This document shows, piece by piece, positions 1 through 8,300 of a DNA stretch of 64,000 bases (position 1 is the stretch's first letter; every line of letters starts with the position of its first letter). The translations under genes and the position numbers were made by a program. Under the pieces are notes generated by a model. That model did not search any database. It had not been told where the DNA came from and worked only from the letters and a program-made list of their open reading frames with translations. Source of the DNA: Marinobacter sp. SS5-14b (lineage in GTDB: Bacteria; Pseudomonadota; Gammaproteobacteria; Pseudomonadales; Oleiphilaceae); NCBI RefSeq assembly GCF_030541005.1, contig NZ_JASSVM010000004.1, positions 1 through 64,000 of the forward strand. Direction: 5' to 3'.

Positions 1-227
1 GGCGGGAAATAGGCAAAAATCGAACAAAACAGAGGGTGATAACGCCAAAATCGCGCTTGAATGGCTTTTTTTCGAGTTGAAAAGCGATTCAGCGATAAAT
101 CAGGCGTTAATCAGACCCTCCCTAAGAATCCGGATGTTCGCTTTTGTTTACTAGCCAATCGTCGATGCTTGGTCGAGCTGCCCCCCAAAATTTGCGTAGT
201 TCGCCTCAATTAGCTCGATAATAAAAA
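1..227. other. Intergenic left edge, no gene seen
   Basis: This AT-rich stretch at the left edge has no convincing reading frame on either strand. Its only clear structure is the stem-loop at its right end, listed separately as the end of the urea transporter operon. It may contain the promoter or 3' end of a gene lying outside the window. Confidence 0.4.
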
Positions 228-258
228 ACTCCGTGCCAAGCATCACTCGGCACGGAGT
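223..258 (-). terminator. Rho-independent terminator of urtABCDE
   Basis: A perfect 10-bp stem (ACTCCGTGCC at 228-237 with GGCACGGAGT at 249-258) encloses an 11-nt loop. Read on the minus strand, the stem is followed by a run of five T. It sits about 50 bp past the urtE stop, as expected for the end of the urt operon. Confidence 0.85.
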
Positions 259-309
259 CATTATAGTCAGGGTTTTTAAGACTCTCGAAGCGGGAAAAAA
301 CCCGGGTGG

Positions 310-1008
310 CTAGACCGTCAGGTGCTTCCTGATCAGCTCATCCGTCAACCCAGCAATCCCCCCCTCAGCAACCCGCCTCCCCCGATCCAAAATCGCAAAC
401 CGATCCGCATACTTCCGAGCAAACGGCAACTTCTGCTCAACCAGCAGTACCGTCAGCCCGTCTTCCTCAATCAGCCGACGAATAACCTCCCCAATCTGCG
501 CCACAATATTCGGCTGAATCCCCTCCCCCGGCTCATCCAGAATCAGCAGCCTGGGCTCTATCACCAGCGCCCGACCAATCGCTAACTGCTGTTGCTGCCC
601 ACCAGAAAGGTCGCCGCCTCTGCGGTGTTTCATCTCCTTCAGCACCGGAAACAGCTCATACACCCGCTCCGGTATCTTCTTGCTGCCGTCCTTGCGCACG
701 GCCAGCCCGGTACGCAGGTTTTCTTCCACAGTCAGCAGGGGGAATATCTGCCTTCCCTGGGGTACGTAGCCGATGCCCAATCTTGAGCGGTCTTCGATTT
801 TCTTTTTGGTGAGCTCCACATCCTGAGCAAATTCGATGCTGCCGCTTTTGGTGGTTTCCTCGCCCATGATGCATTTCATCAGGGTGGTTTTGCCCACGCC
901 GTTACGGCCCATTACGCAGGTGCACTGGCCCTGGGGTACGTCCAGGTCCAGATCCCAGAGGGTGTGGCTTTCGCCGTAGTATTGGTTGAGCTGCTGGATC
1001 TTGAGCAT
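310..1008 (-). CDS. urtE: Urea ABC transporter ATP-binding subunit UrtE
   Basis: This is a 232-residue ABC ATPase of the branched-chain amino acid (LivF) type, and it energises urea uptake together with UrtD at the inner membrane. The sequence shows Walker A (GRNGVGKTT), the signature LSGGQQQQLAIGRAL and Walker B (LLILDEP). The frame stays open upstream to 1293, but that extension is arginine- and glycine-rich and lies antisense to urtD-frame sequence. The start chosen is the ATG giving MLKIQQLNQ, whose A is shared with the urtD TAA (TAATG), so the two genes are probably translationally coupled. It is last in urtABCDE and is followed by a strong terminator. Confidence 0.95.
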   Translation of the reverse strand: MLKIQQLNQYYGESHTLWDLDLDVPQGQCTCVMGRNGVGKTTLMKCIMGEETTKSGSIEFAQDVELTKKKIEDRSRLGIGYVPQGRQIFPLLTVEENLRTGLAVRKDGSKKIPERVYELFPVLKEMKHRRGGDLSGGQQQQLAIGRALVIEPRLLILDEPGEGIQPNIVAQIGEVIRRLIEEDGLTVLLVEQKLPFARKYADRFAILDRGRRVAEGGIAGLTDELIRKHLTV

Positions 1009-1832
1009 TACGCCTCCTCCCCGAGGTATACCTTGATCACTTCCGGGTCGTTGGAGACCTGGTCCATGGTGCCTTCGGCCAGCACGCTGCCCTGGTGCAG
1101 TACGGTGACCTGGCGGGCGATGGAGCGCACGAAGCCCATGTCGTGCTCTACCACCACGACGGACTGCTTGCCGGCCAGGCTGGTGAGCAGTTCGGCGGTG
1201 CGTTCCATTTCCTGTTCGGTCATGCCCGCTACCGGCTCGTCCACCAGCAGCAGTCTTGGTTTCTGCATCAGCAGCATGCCGATTTCCAGCCACTGTTTCT
1301 GGCCGTGGGAGAGGATGCCGGCGGGTTTGTCCCGCAGGGTTTTCAGTTTGATCATATCCAGCACTTCGTCGATGCGGTCCCGGTATTCGGGTTTCATGAT
1401 GGCGGTCAGGGTTGGGAATATGCGTTTGTCGGCGGCCATGGCCAGCTCCAGGTTTTCGAACACGGTGAGGGCCTCAAACACCGTGGGTTTCTGGAACTTG
1501 CGGCCGATGCCCAGGCTGGCGATGTCTGGTTCGTTCATGGTCAGCAGATTGTGGCGGCTGCCGAACCACACGGAGCCGGTATCCGGGCGGGTTTTGCCGG
1601 TGATGATGTCCATCATGGTGGTTTTGCCCGCGCCGTTGGGGCCGATGATGCAGCGCAGCTCGCCGTCGTCGATGGTCAGGTTCAGGTTGTTGATGGCCTT
1701 GAAGCCGTCAAAACTTACGTTCACGTCTTCCAGGTACAGGATCGGGCCATGGCGCACGTCCACCGGAGAGGCGGCGGGGGCCAGGAATTCAAATACCCGG
1801 TCGCGGTTGGCCAGTTGTTCGAACATGCTCAT
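1008..1832 (-). CDS. urtD: Urea ABC transporter ATP-binding subunit UrtD
   Basis: This is a 274-residue ABC ATPase of the LivG type, the second nucleotide-binding subunit of the urea importer. It has Walker A (IIGPNGAGKTT), a signature-like LSHGQKQWLEIGMLL and Walker B (LLLVDEP). An N-terminal extension of about 30 residues before the ATPase core is usual for UrtD. The start ATG overlaps the urtC stop in an ATGA arrangement (1829-1832), and the stop shares one base with the urtE start. The tight packing implies one mRNA and coupled synthesis. Confidence 0.95.
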   Translation of the reverse strand: MSMFEQLANRDRVFEFLAPAASPVDVRHGPILYLEDVNVSFDGFKAINNLNLTIDDGELRCIIGPNGAGKTTMMDIITGKTRPDTGSVWFGSRHNLLTMNEPDIASLGIGRKFQKPTVFEALTVFENLELAMAADKRIFPTLTAIMKPEYRDRIDEVLDMIKLKTLRDKPAGILSHGQKQWLEIGMLLMQKPRLLLVDEPVAGMTEQEMERTAELLTSLAGKQSVVVVEHDMGFVRSIARQVTVLHQGSVLAEGTMDQVSNDPEVIKVYLGEEA

Positions 1833-2968
1833 GCGGTGGCCTCCTGAGCGGTGGCGGGGTCATCGTCGTTTTCGGCTTTTTTGCGCTTTTGCAGCAGGCC
1901 GGCAATGCCCTTGGGCAGGAACACGGTCACCAGCACAAACAACGCGCCGAGGGCGAATAGCCAGGCGTCTGGCATCACGCCAGTGAACACGGTTTTGGCG
2001 TAGTTCACCAGAATGGCGCCGATCACTGCGCCGTACAGGGTTGCGCGGCCACCGAGGGCGACCCACACCACGATTTCGATGGAAAACAGCGGCGAGAATT
2101 CGCTGGGGTTGATGATGCCCACTTGCGGCACATACAAGGCCCCGGCCACTCCCGCCAGCATGGCGGATATCACAAATACAAACAGCTGCACCCGTTCTAC
2201 CCGGTAACCCAGGAAGCGTGTACGGGCTTCGGCGTCCCGACAGGCGACGCTTACCCGGCCGAGCTTGCTGGTGACGATGGCCCGGCAAATGATGTAGCCG
2301 AGGGCCAGGGCAATGCCGGTGGCGATGAACAGCCCCAGCCGGGTGGCGTCGCTGCGCAGGTTAAAGCCGAGGATGTCGCGGAAGTCGGTCAGGCCGTTGT
2401 TGCCGCCAAAGCCCATTTCGTTGCGGAAGAAGGCCAGCATCAGGGCAAAGGTAAGCGCCTGGGTGATGATGGAGAGGTACACCCCGGTAACCCGGGAGCG
2501 GAACGCCAGAAAGCCGAACACCAGCGCCAGCAGGCCGGGAGCCAGCAGCACCATGATGAAGGCAAACCAGGCCATGTCGAAGCCCAGCCAGTACCAGGGC
2601 AGCTCCTGCCAGTTCAGAAACACCATAAAGTCCGGCAGGATCGGGTCACCGTAGGTGCCGCGATCGCCAATCTGGCGCATCAGGTACATGCCCATGGCGT
2701 AACCGCCCAGGGCAAAGAAGGCGCCGTGGCCCAGGCTGAGAATGCCCAGATAACCCCACACCAGATCCACCGCCACCGCCAGCAGCGCGTAGCACAGATA
2801 TTTACCCAGCAGGGTCACGGTGTAGGCGCTCACGTGCAGCGCACTGTCTTGCGGCATGAACAGGTGTAGGAAGGTGACCACAATCAGCGCGGTGATCAGC
2901 ACGCCCAGAAAGATCTGGGTAGAACGCTCCTGAAACGGCCGGAACAGCCAGTTCTGTGATGACGTCAT
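1829..2968 (-). CDS. urtC: Urea ABC transporter permease UrtC
   Basis: This is a 379-residue integral membrane permease of the LivM type, one half of the urea channel, paired with UrtB. Many hydrophobic segments are visible from about residue 17 to 360, with the family's GHGAFFALGGYAMG motif near the middle-left and a charged, alanine-rich C-terminus. The gene starts 3 bp downstream of the urtB stop and overlaps urtD by 4 bp. Length and motifs fit UrtC closely, and nothing looks damaged. Confidence 0.95.
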   Translation of the reverse strand: MTSSQNWLFRPFQERSTQIFLGVLITALIVVTFLHLFMPQDSALHVSAYTVTLLGKYLCYALLAVAVDLVWGYLGILSLGHGAFFALGGYAMGMYLMRQIGDRGTYGDPILPDFMVFLNWQELPWYWLGFDMAWFAFIMVLLAPGLLALVFGFLAFRSRVTGVYLSIITQALTFALMLAFFRNEMGFGGNNGLTDFRDILGFNLRSDATRLGLFIATGIALALGYIICRAIVTSKLGRVSVACRDAEARTRFLGYRVERVQLFVFVISAMLAGVAGALYVPQVGIINPSEFSPLFSIEIVVWVALGGRATLYGAVIGAILVNYAKTVFTGVMPDAWLFALGALFVLVTVFLPKGIAGLLQKRKKAENDDDPATAQEATA

Positions 2969-2971
2969 AAC

Positions 2972-4597
2972 TCAGCCCTCCGCCGCTCGGCCTTTCTGGG
3001 GAAAGAGCCCCTTCGGCCGTTTTTGAATGAACAGGATGATCATCACCAGCACCATGATCTTGGCCAGTACCGCGCCGGCCCAGGGTTCCAGAATCTGGTT
3101 GATGGTGCCCAGGGTAAGCCCGGCCACTAACGTACCCCACAAGTTACCCACGCCGCCGAACACCACCACCATGAAGGAATCGATGATGTAGTTCTGGCCC
3201 AGGTTGGGGCCCACGTTGGTGATCTGGGACAAGGCCACCCCCGCCAGCCCGGCCACGCCGGAGCCCAGGGCAAAGGTCATGATGTCTACCCGGGTAGCTT
3301 TGATACCCATGGAGCGGGCCATGGCCCGGTTCTGGGTGACGGCGCGCACTTCCAGGCCCAGGCGGGTTTTACGCATGATCAGCATCAACCCGGCGAACAC
3401 CACCAGGGCAAAGCCAATCACATACAGTCGGTTGAGGGTGAGCGACAGGGCGTCGTTGATCACCAGCGATCCACTCATCCATTCCGGGGTGGTCACAGAG
3501 CGGTTGAGGGGTGAGATCACCGTACGCACCAGTTGCTGCAGAATCAGGCTGATGCCGAAGGTGGCCAGCAGGGTTTCCAGCGGGCGGCCTTTGAGGTACT
3601 GAATCACGCTGCGCTCGATGGCGATGCCCGCCAGCGCGGCCACCATAAATCCGGCCGGTATCGACAGGATCAAGGCCAGCCCGGGCTGGCCCGGTAACAG
3701 TTGCTGCATGCCCCAGGTGGTGTAGGCACCCAGCATGATCAGTTCGCCGTGGGCCATGTTGATCACGCCCATCACGCCGAAGGTGATGGCCAGGCCAATG
3801 GCCGCCAGCACCAGTACCGAGCCAAGGGACAACCCGAAATACAGGGTTTCCGCAGCGCGGTTCATTTTCAGCTTCTGTTCGATGGAGACCAGCGCTGCTT
3901 TGGCGCTGGCGGCAATGGCAGGATCATCCCCGGCCACCGCGTTATTGAGGGCGGCACGGGCGCGGCTGTGCAGGCTGCCGGTCAGTACCGTGATGGCCTC
4001 CGCTTTGGCCTGGGCATCGCCCTGCTCCAGCTGATAGATGGCTACGGCCAGCTCAAGGCGATCGCGAACCCGGGGCGGTAAATCCTGTTCAAGAAGTTTA
4101 TTCAAGGGCTCAATAACGGGCTCGTTGACCTTGCCCATCATGGCTTCAGCGGCGGCTCTCTGTATCTCTGGGTTGGTGGAGTAAAGGTCCAGCATGGCCA
4201 GTACACCTTCCAGCTTGCCGCGGATGGCGTTGTTGATGTTCACCCGGTCCAGTTCCCGGCGGGAGATCTCGCCCAGGTTTTCACCGGTCAGGGGGTCGGC
4301 GATGGTCCAGTCACGGCCCACGTTGCGCAACACCACCACCACTTGCCCGGTGTCTTTGTTGCGGCTCAGGCGGTTGTTGCCGAAGGCGTCCAGCCAGCTT
4401 CTGGCTCTGGGGTCGCCGCTGTTCACGATGGCTTCGATGGCCGCGTCCATCTGCCGGGGGGAGGCATCCGCCAGGTTGGCGAGCAAGGCCTGCCCGGGGT
4501 CTTCTTCAGTCTGGCTGAAGGCCGGGGCTGCGATTGCCATCAACAAAACCAGCAGCGAGGCAAGACGCAGCGATAGGAGTGATCGGAGGATGCCCAT
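2972..4597 (-). CDS. urtB: Urea ABC transporter permease UrtB
   Basis: This is a 541-residue permease of the LivH type. A signal peptide (MGILRSLLS... ending AFSQ) is followed by about 220 mostly helical soluble residues, then the membrane domain from roughly residue 250 with the motif GVMGVINMAHGELIMLGAY. The extra periplasmic domain is normal for proteobacterial UrtB and separates it from LivH. An upstream in-frame ATG at 4660 would add 21 residues before the signal peptide. The ATG at 4597 is preferred because it starts the signal peptide and has AGGA about 10 nt upstream. It follows urtA by 100 bp containing a stem-loop. Confidence 0.93.
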   Translation of the reverse strand: MGILRSLLSLRLASLLVLLMAIAAPAFSQTEEDPGQALLANLADASPRQMDAAIEAIVNSGDPRARSWLDAFGNNRLSRNKDTGQVVVVLRNVGRDWTIADPLTGENLGEISRRELDRVNINNAIRGKLEGVLAMLDLYSTNPEIQRAAAEAMMGKVNEPVIEPLNKLLEQDLPPRVRDRLELAVAIYQLEQGDAQAKAEAITVLTGSLHSRARAALNNAVAGDDPAIAASAKAALVSIEQKLKMNRAAETLYFGLSLGSVLVLAAIGLAITFGVMGVINMAHGELIMLGAYTTWGMQQLLPGQPGLALILSIPAGFMVAALAGIAIERSVIQYLKGRPLETLLATFGISLILQQLVRTVISPLNRSVTTPEWMSGSLVINDALSLTLNRLYVIGFALVVFAGLMLIMRKTRLGLEVRAVTQNRAMARSMGIKATRVDIMTFALGSGVAGLAGVALSQITNVGPNLGQNYIIDSFMVVVFGGVGNLWGTLVAGLTLGTINQILEPWAGAVLAKIMVLVMIILFIQKRPKGLFPQKGRAAEG

Positions 4598-4658
4598 GGG
4601 TCCGTCCTGTTGTTGAAAATGAAGAGCTGAAAAATGGCCTGGTTCGGAGACCAGAAAC

Positions 4659-4685
4659 ACCCGGGGCGATCACGCCGCCCCGGGT
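4659..4685 (-). other. Intercistronic stem-loop between urtA and urtB
   Basis: A perfect 10-bp GC-rich inverted repeat (ACCCGGGGCG at 4659-4668 with CGCCCCGGGT at 4676-4685) lies just after the urtA stop. There is no strong T-run. Such structures after binding-protein genes commonly stabilise the upstream mRNA or partly terminate transcription, giving more binding protein than permease. That role is inferred here. Confidence 0.6.
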
Positions 4686-4697
4686 TGGCTCACAGGC

Positions 4698-6008
4698 TTA
4701 TTCGGCGTCAGCCAGAGCTTGCTCGCCGGCAGAGGCACCGCAGCTGCCGGTTTTCACGTTGAAGTTGCCGCACTTCATCGGGGCGCGCCAGTCGGCGATC
4801 AGGTCACGGGAACCCGGCAGGAAGTCAGACCAGGCATCGCCGGCCACGGTGGAGGAGGTTTCCCACACTACGGAGAACTGGCCGTTGTCCTGGATCTCGC
4901 CAATCAGCACCGGCTTGGTGATGTGGTGGTTCGGCATCATGGTGGCAATGCCGCCGGTCAGGTTGGGCACGGCGACGCCGATGATGGCTTCTTTAATCGC
5001 CTCTACGTCAGTGGTGCCGGCTTTTTTCACTGCCTCAACGTACATGTTGAAACCAATGTAGTGGGCTTCCATCGGGTCATTGGTGACGGCTTTGTCGTCG
5101 CCCTTGAATTCAACCCAGGCGTCGATGAAGTCGTAGTTGGCGTCGTTGTCTACGCTCATGAAGTAGTTCCACGCCGCCAGGTGGCCGACCAGCGGGCCGG
5201 TGTCGATGCCAGAGAGTTCCTGCTCACCCACGGAGAAAGCCACCACCGGGATGTCGGAAGAGGAGATGCCCTGGTTGCCCAGCTCGCGGTAGAAGGGCAC
5301 GTTGGCGTCGCCGTTGATGGTGGAGACCACGGCGGTTTTCTTGCCGGCGCTGCCGAAGGTCTTGATGTCAGAGACGATGGACTGCCAGTCGGAATGTCCG
5401 AAAGGCGTGTAGTTGATCATGATGTCGGCTTCTGCCACACCCATGTCTTTCAAATAGGTTTCCAGAATTCTGTTGGTGGTGCGCGGATAGACGTAATCGG
5501 TGCCTGCCAGTACCCAGCGTTCAACGCCCAGCTCGTTTTTCAGGTAGTTCACCGCTGGAATGGCCTGCTGGTTGGGCGCGGCACCGGTGTAAAACACGTT
5601 TTCAGAAGACTCTTCGCCTTCGTACTGCACCGGGTAGAACAGCAGACCGTTCAGCTCTTCCACCACCGGCAATACCGACTTGCGGGATACCGACGTCCAG
5701 TTGCCGAAGATCACGTCTACTTTTTCTTTTTCCAGCAGCTCGCGGGCTTTCTCGGCGAACAGTGGCCAGTTGGAGGCCGGGTCTACCACCACCGCTTCCA
5801 GCATACGACCGTTAACGCCGCCTTGTTCGTTCTGCTTTTCAATCAGCATTTCCATGGTGTCTTTCAGGGCGGTTTCACTGATGGCCATGGTGCCGGAGAG
5901 GGAATGCAGGATACCTACCTTGATGGGGTCTTCCGCCGCCATTGCATGGAAGGAGACAGACAGTGCCAATGCAGACAGGCCCAGTTTCACGTGTTTTTTG
6001 ATGCTCAT
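4698..6008 (-). CDS. urtA: Urea ABC transporter substrate-binding protein UrtA
   Basis: This is a 436-residue periplasmic receptor that delivers urea to UrtBC. It begins with a Sec signal peptide (MSIKKHVKLG..., predicted cleavage after about residue 24 at AMAA). The mature protein has the Peripla_BP_5 opening DPIKVGILHSLSGTMAISE and the conserved GNWTSVSRKSVLPVVE and NYFMSVD regions typical of UrtA. An in-frame codon at 6050 would add 14 residues, but the ATG at 6008 has AAGGA about 10 nt upstream and begins the signal peptide. It is first in the urt operon and divergent from the urea-degrading genes. Confidence 0.95.
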   Translation of the reverse strand: MSIKKHVKLGLSALALSVSFHAMAAEDPIKVGILHSLSGTMAISETALKDTMEMLIEKQNEQGGVNGRMLEAVVVDPASNWPLFAEKARELLEKEKVDVIFGNWTSVSRKSVLPVVEELNGLLFYPVQYEGEESSENVFYTGAAPNQQAIPAVNYLKNELGVERWVLAGTDYVYPRTTNRILETYLKDMGVAEADIMINYTPFGHSDWQSIVSDIKTFGSAGKKTAVVSTINGDANVPFYRELGNQGISSSDIPVVAFSVGEQELSGIDTGPLVGHLAAWNYFMSVDNDANYDFIDAWVEFKGDDKAVTNDPMEAHYIGFNMYVEAVKKAGTTDVEAIKEAIIGVAVPNLTGGIATMMPNHHITKPVLIGEIQDNGQFSVVWETSSTVAGDAWSDFLPGSRDLIADWRAPMKCGNFNVKTGSCGASAGEQALADAE

Positions 6009-6108
6009 GTTGTGAATCCTTTTCTTTGGGTTGTAAGTCGTCGAACGCAACCGGGCTTTTGCATCTGCCGTTCCAACTCACCATAAATCACAACAAAAAC
6101 AATGGCGT

Positions 6109-6124
6109 ATCTAGTATACAAGCT
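6109..6124 (-). promoter_or_regulatory. Candidate GntR operator overlapping a urtA -10 box
   Basis: The minus strand reads CTTGTATACTAG, centred on GTATAC, the core expected for FCD-type GntR regulators (GT-N2-AC). The same strand contains TATACT, a good -10 hexamer about 100 bp ahead of the urtA start, so a bound repressor would block it. A second copy (CTTGTATACATG) lies at 6311-6322 near the divergent promoter. The cognate regulator is plausibly the GntR protein at 12391. Confidence 0.55.
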
Positions 6125-6194
6125 AACAGGCCCCGAGATTAGCGAGAGTTTTCGGGAGATTAAGGCCTGATTTTGGTGCCTTTCAGGGGGTTTG

Positions 6195-6211
6195 TGCTCC
6201 CCCGTGGTGCA
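6195..6211. promoter_or_regulatory. NtrC-like enhancer site
   Basis: TGCTCCCCCGTGGTGCA matches the palindromic NtrC consensus TGCACC-N4-TGGTGCA with a single difference. It lies about 100 bp upstream of the start predicted from the sigma-54 promoter at 6289, the usual enhancer distance. This suggests control by nitrogen limitation. The fit to a consensus is seen; binding is inferred. Confidence 0.6.
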
Positions 6212-6288
6212 GGCAGAAAACCGGCGCCCATCATGAGGAAACACTTATCTATATGTTTTTATTGAATTAACAGCTTGTTCGGCCTGAA

Positions 6289-6304
6289 TGGCACGGGCCT
6301 TGCC
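6289..6304 (+). promoter_or_regulatory. Sigma-54 promoter for atzF-uca
   Basis: TGGCACGGGCCTTGCC matches the sigma-54 -24/-12 consensus TGGCAC-N5-TTGC exactly in the conserved positions. Transcription would start near 6315, about 30 bp ahead of the atzF ATG at 6347. Together with the NtrC-like site upstream, this points to nitrogen-regulated expression of the urea-degrading genes. Confidence 0.75.
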
Positions 6305-6310
6305 ACTACT

Positions 6311-6322
6311 CATGTATACAAG
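6311..6322. promoter_or_regulatory. Candidate GntR operator at the atzF transcription start
   Basis: CATGTATACAAG (minus strand CTTGTATACATG) is the second copy of the GTATAC-centred site. It covers the expected start of transcription from the sigma-54 promoter, a classical repressor position. It matches the site near urtA in 10 of 12 bases. Confidence 0.5.
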
Positions 6323-6346
6323 TTTGACCACACATGAGGACAACCC

Positions 6347-8185
6347 ATGCCCACCACTCTCGGATGGACGATTGCGGACTGGCAGCAAGCCTATAAGGAT
6401 GGCGCGGAGCCAGAAGCCCTGATCAGCAAGCTGCTGGATTATCTGGACGACAACGACAACGCCTGGATTGCCCGGCTGGATGACCCGGCACTGAACAGCG
6501 CCATGGTGGAGTTGTCTGAGCGCCTGGAAAGCGTGGATGGCGATCTGGACCAGCTGCCCCTGTATGGCATTCCATTCGCCATCAAAGACAACATCGACGT
6601 CGCAGGCCTCGCCACCACCGCCGGCTGCCCGGCCTTTGCCTACCAACCGGAACAAGACGCTGCTGTGGTGCGCAGGCTCAAAGCCGCCGGCGCGGTACTA
6701 ATTGGCAAAACCAATCTGGACCAGTTCGCCACCGGCTTGGTGGGCACCCGGTCACCTTATGGTGCGGTATCCAACAGCTTTAACAAGAAGGTAATCAGCG
6801 GCGGCTCCAGCTCTGGCTCTGCCTCTGTGGTGGCCCGCGGCCTGGTGCCGTTTTCCCTGGGTACCGATACTGCCGGTTCGGGCCGCGTGCCGGCCGGGCT
6901 GAATAATCTGGTGGGGCTGAAGCCCACCAAAGGCCTGTTCAGCATTGAGGGCGTGGTGCCGGCGTGCCGGTCATTGGATTGCGTGTCGGTATTCGGCCTG
7001 ACTATTAACGATGCGGCGCTGGTGGCCGACTGTATCAGCGGCTTTGAACCCGCCGATGCCTATTCCCGTAAAGCCCCTACCGCATTGCCACTGGATGCCC
7101 CGGCCATTCGCCGTTCCGGCCCGGTGCAGCGGCTGGCCATCCCGGACAACCCCCGTTTTTTCGGTGATCAACAAGCAGAAGCTGCCTGGAACACCGCGCT
7201 CAGCCAATGGCGCCAGCTGGATACCGCCGGCATTGAACTGGTGCCGCTGGATTTCACGCCGATGCTGGAGCTGGCCGCGCTGCTCTATGAAGGCCCCTGG
7301 GTGGCGGAGCGCCACGCGGCCGTGGAAGAGTTTATGGCCAACCACGCCACCGACATAAACACCACGGTGCGAAGCATCATCAGCAACGCCGGCAAGTTCA
7401 GCGCCACCGATACCTTCAAAGCCCAATACCGCAAAGAAGAATTGGTGCGCCAGATCGACACGTTACTGTCGGAAATAGACGGCCTGCTGGTGCCCACGGC
7501 GCCCATCGCGCCCACCATCGATGCGGTGAACGCCAACCCGGTGGAACTCAACAGCCAGCTGGGCACTTACACCAACTTCGTGAATCTGGCGGATTTGTGC
7601 GCCCTGGCGGTGCCCGCCGGCTTCCGTGACGACGGCCTGCCCTTTGGCGTAACGCTGATCAGCGGCGCCTGGAAAGACCGCGAACTGCAAACCCTGGCCA
7701 GCCAATGGCTGAACGCTCACCCAACGCCACTGGGTGCCACAGACAAGCCCCGGCCGGAGGAAATGGCCACTTACAAACCTGCCGTGCCCATGGTGCAGGT
7801 TGCGGTGGTGGGCGCGCATTTGTCGGGCATGCCCCTGAACACTCAGCTCACAGAACGCCGGGCCAGGCTGCTGGAGCAGACCACCACAACCCCCAACTAC
7901 CGCCTGTTCGCCTTGCCCAACACCACCCCACCGAAACCGGGCCTGCAACGGGTAGAGCAAGACGGCGCCGAGATCGTGCTGGAGGTCTGGGAAATGGCCG
8001 CCTCGGAGTTTGGCTCCTTCGTCGACCTGATCCCCGCCCCCCTCGGCATCGGCAATGTGGAACTCGCCGACGGCCGCTGGGTAAACGGCTTCATCTGCGA
8101 AGGCTACGGCTTCACCGGCGCCAGAGACGTCACCGAATTCGGCGGCTGGCGCGCTTTTATCAAATCGGGAGCTGCCACCCAATGA
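6347..8185 (+). CDS. atzF: Allophanate hydrolase
   Basis: This 612-residue cytoplasmic enzyme splits allophanate into ammonium and CO2, the second step of ATP-dependent urea breakdown. The N-terminal amidase-signature domain shows the Ser-Ser-Lys triad: Lys80 (FAIKDN), Ser154 in GGSSSGSAS and nucleophile Ser178 in GTDTAGSGR. From about residue 470 a smaller C-terminal domain follows, typical of full-length AtzF. The ATG at 6347 is preceded by GAGGAC. It is the first gene after the sigma-54 promoter, ahead of urea carboxylase, and the pair replaces urease. The length matches the family and nothing is damaged. Confidence 0.93.
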   Translation: MPTTLGWTIADWQQAYKDGAEPEALISKLLDYLDDNDNAWIARLDDPALNSAMVELSERLESVDGDLDQLPLYGIPFAIKDNIDVAGLATTAGCPAFAYQPEQDAAVVRRLKAAGAVLIGKTNLDQFATGLVGTRSPYGAVSNSFNKKVISGGSSSGSASVVARGLVPFSLGTDTAGSGRVPAGLNNLVGLKPTKGLFSIEGVVPACRSLDCVSVFGLTINDAALVADCISGFEPADAYSRKAPTALPLDAPAIRRSGPVQRLAIPDNPRFFGDQQAEAAWNTALSQWRQLDTAGIELVPLDFTPMLELAALLYEGPWVAERHAAVEEFMANHATDINTTVRSIISNAGKFSATDTFKAQYRKEELVRQIDTLLSEIDGLLVPTAPIAPTIDAVNANPVELNSQLGTYTNFVNLADLCALAVPAGFRDDGLPFGVTLISGAWKDRELQTLASQWLNAHPTPLGATDKPRPEEMATYKPAVPMVQVAVVGAHLSGMPLNTQLTERRARLLEQTTTTPNYRLFALPNTTPPKPGLQRVEQDGAEIVLEVWEMAASEFGSFVDLIPAPLGIGNVELADGRWVNGFICEGYGFTGARDVTEFGGWRAFIKSGAATQ

Positions 8186-8193
8186 TGCGCATC

Positions 8194-8277
8194 GGGGTCT
8201 GACCCGCGGGTCAGACCCCACCCAGGGATTAGCCGCCCAAGTCGCGATTCGGGGTCAGACCCCACGGGTCTGACCCC
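8194..8277. repeat. Two GGGGTC-type palindromes
   Basis: Two palindromes of about 26 bp lie in tandem between atzF and uca. The first (8194-8219) is perfect and joins GGGGTCTGACCC to GGGTCAGACCCC. The second (8251-8277) has the arms swapped around a short spacer. The same unit recurs at 47866-47893. The arrangement resembles repetitive extragenic palindromes mobilised by REP-associated transposases, but no such transposase lies in this window. Confidence 0.8.
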
Positions 8278-8300
8278 ACCAACTCCGGAGATCAAACAAC

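Noticed and set aside
1009..1293. N-terminal extension of urtE
   Set aside because: The added residues are Arg/Gly/His-rich and overlap urtD; the TAATG junction and the standard ABC start favour 1008.
4719..6086. Long open frame of 455 codons on the plus strand
   Set aside because: It is antisense to urtA, rich in Val, Gly and His with no recognisable family, and arises from codon bias of the true gene.
8194..8277. CRISPR-like array
   Set aside because: Only two palindromic units with no regular spacer series and no cas genes; they are REP-like palindromes.
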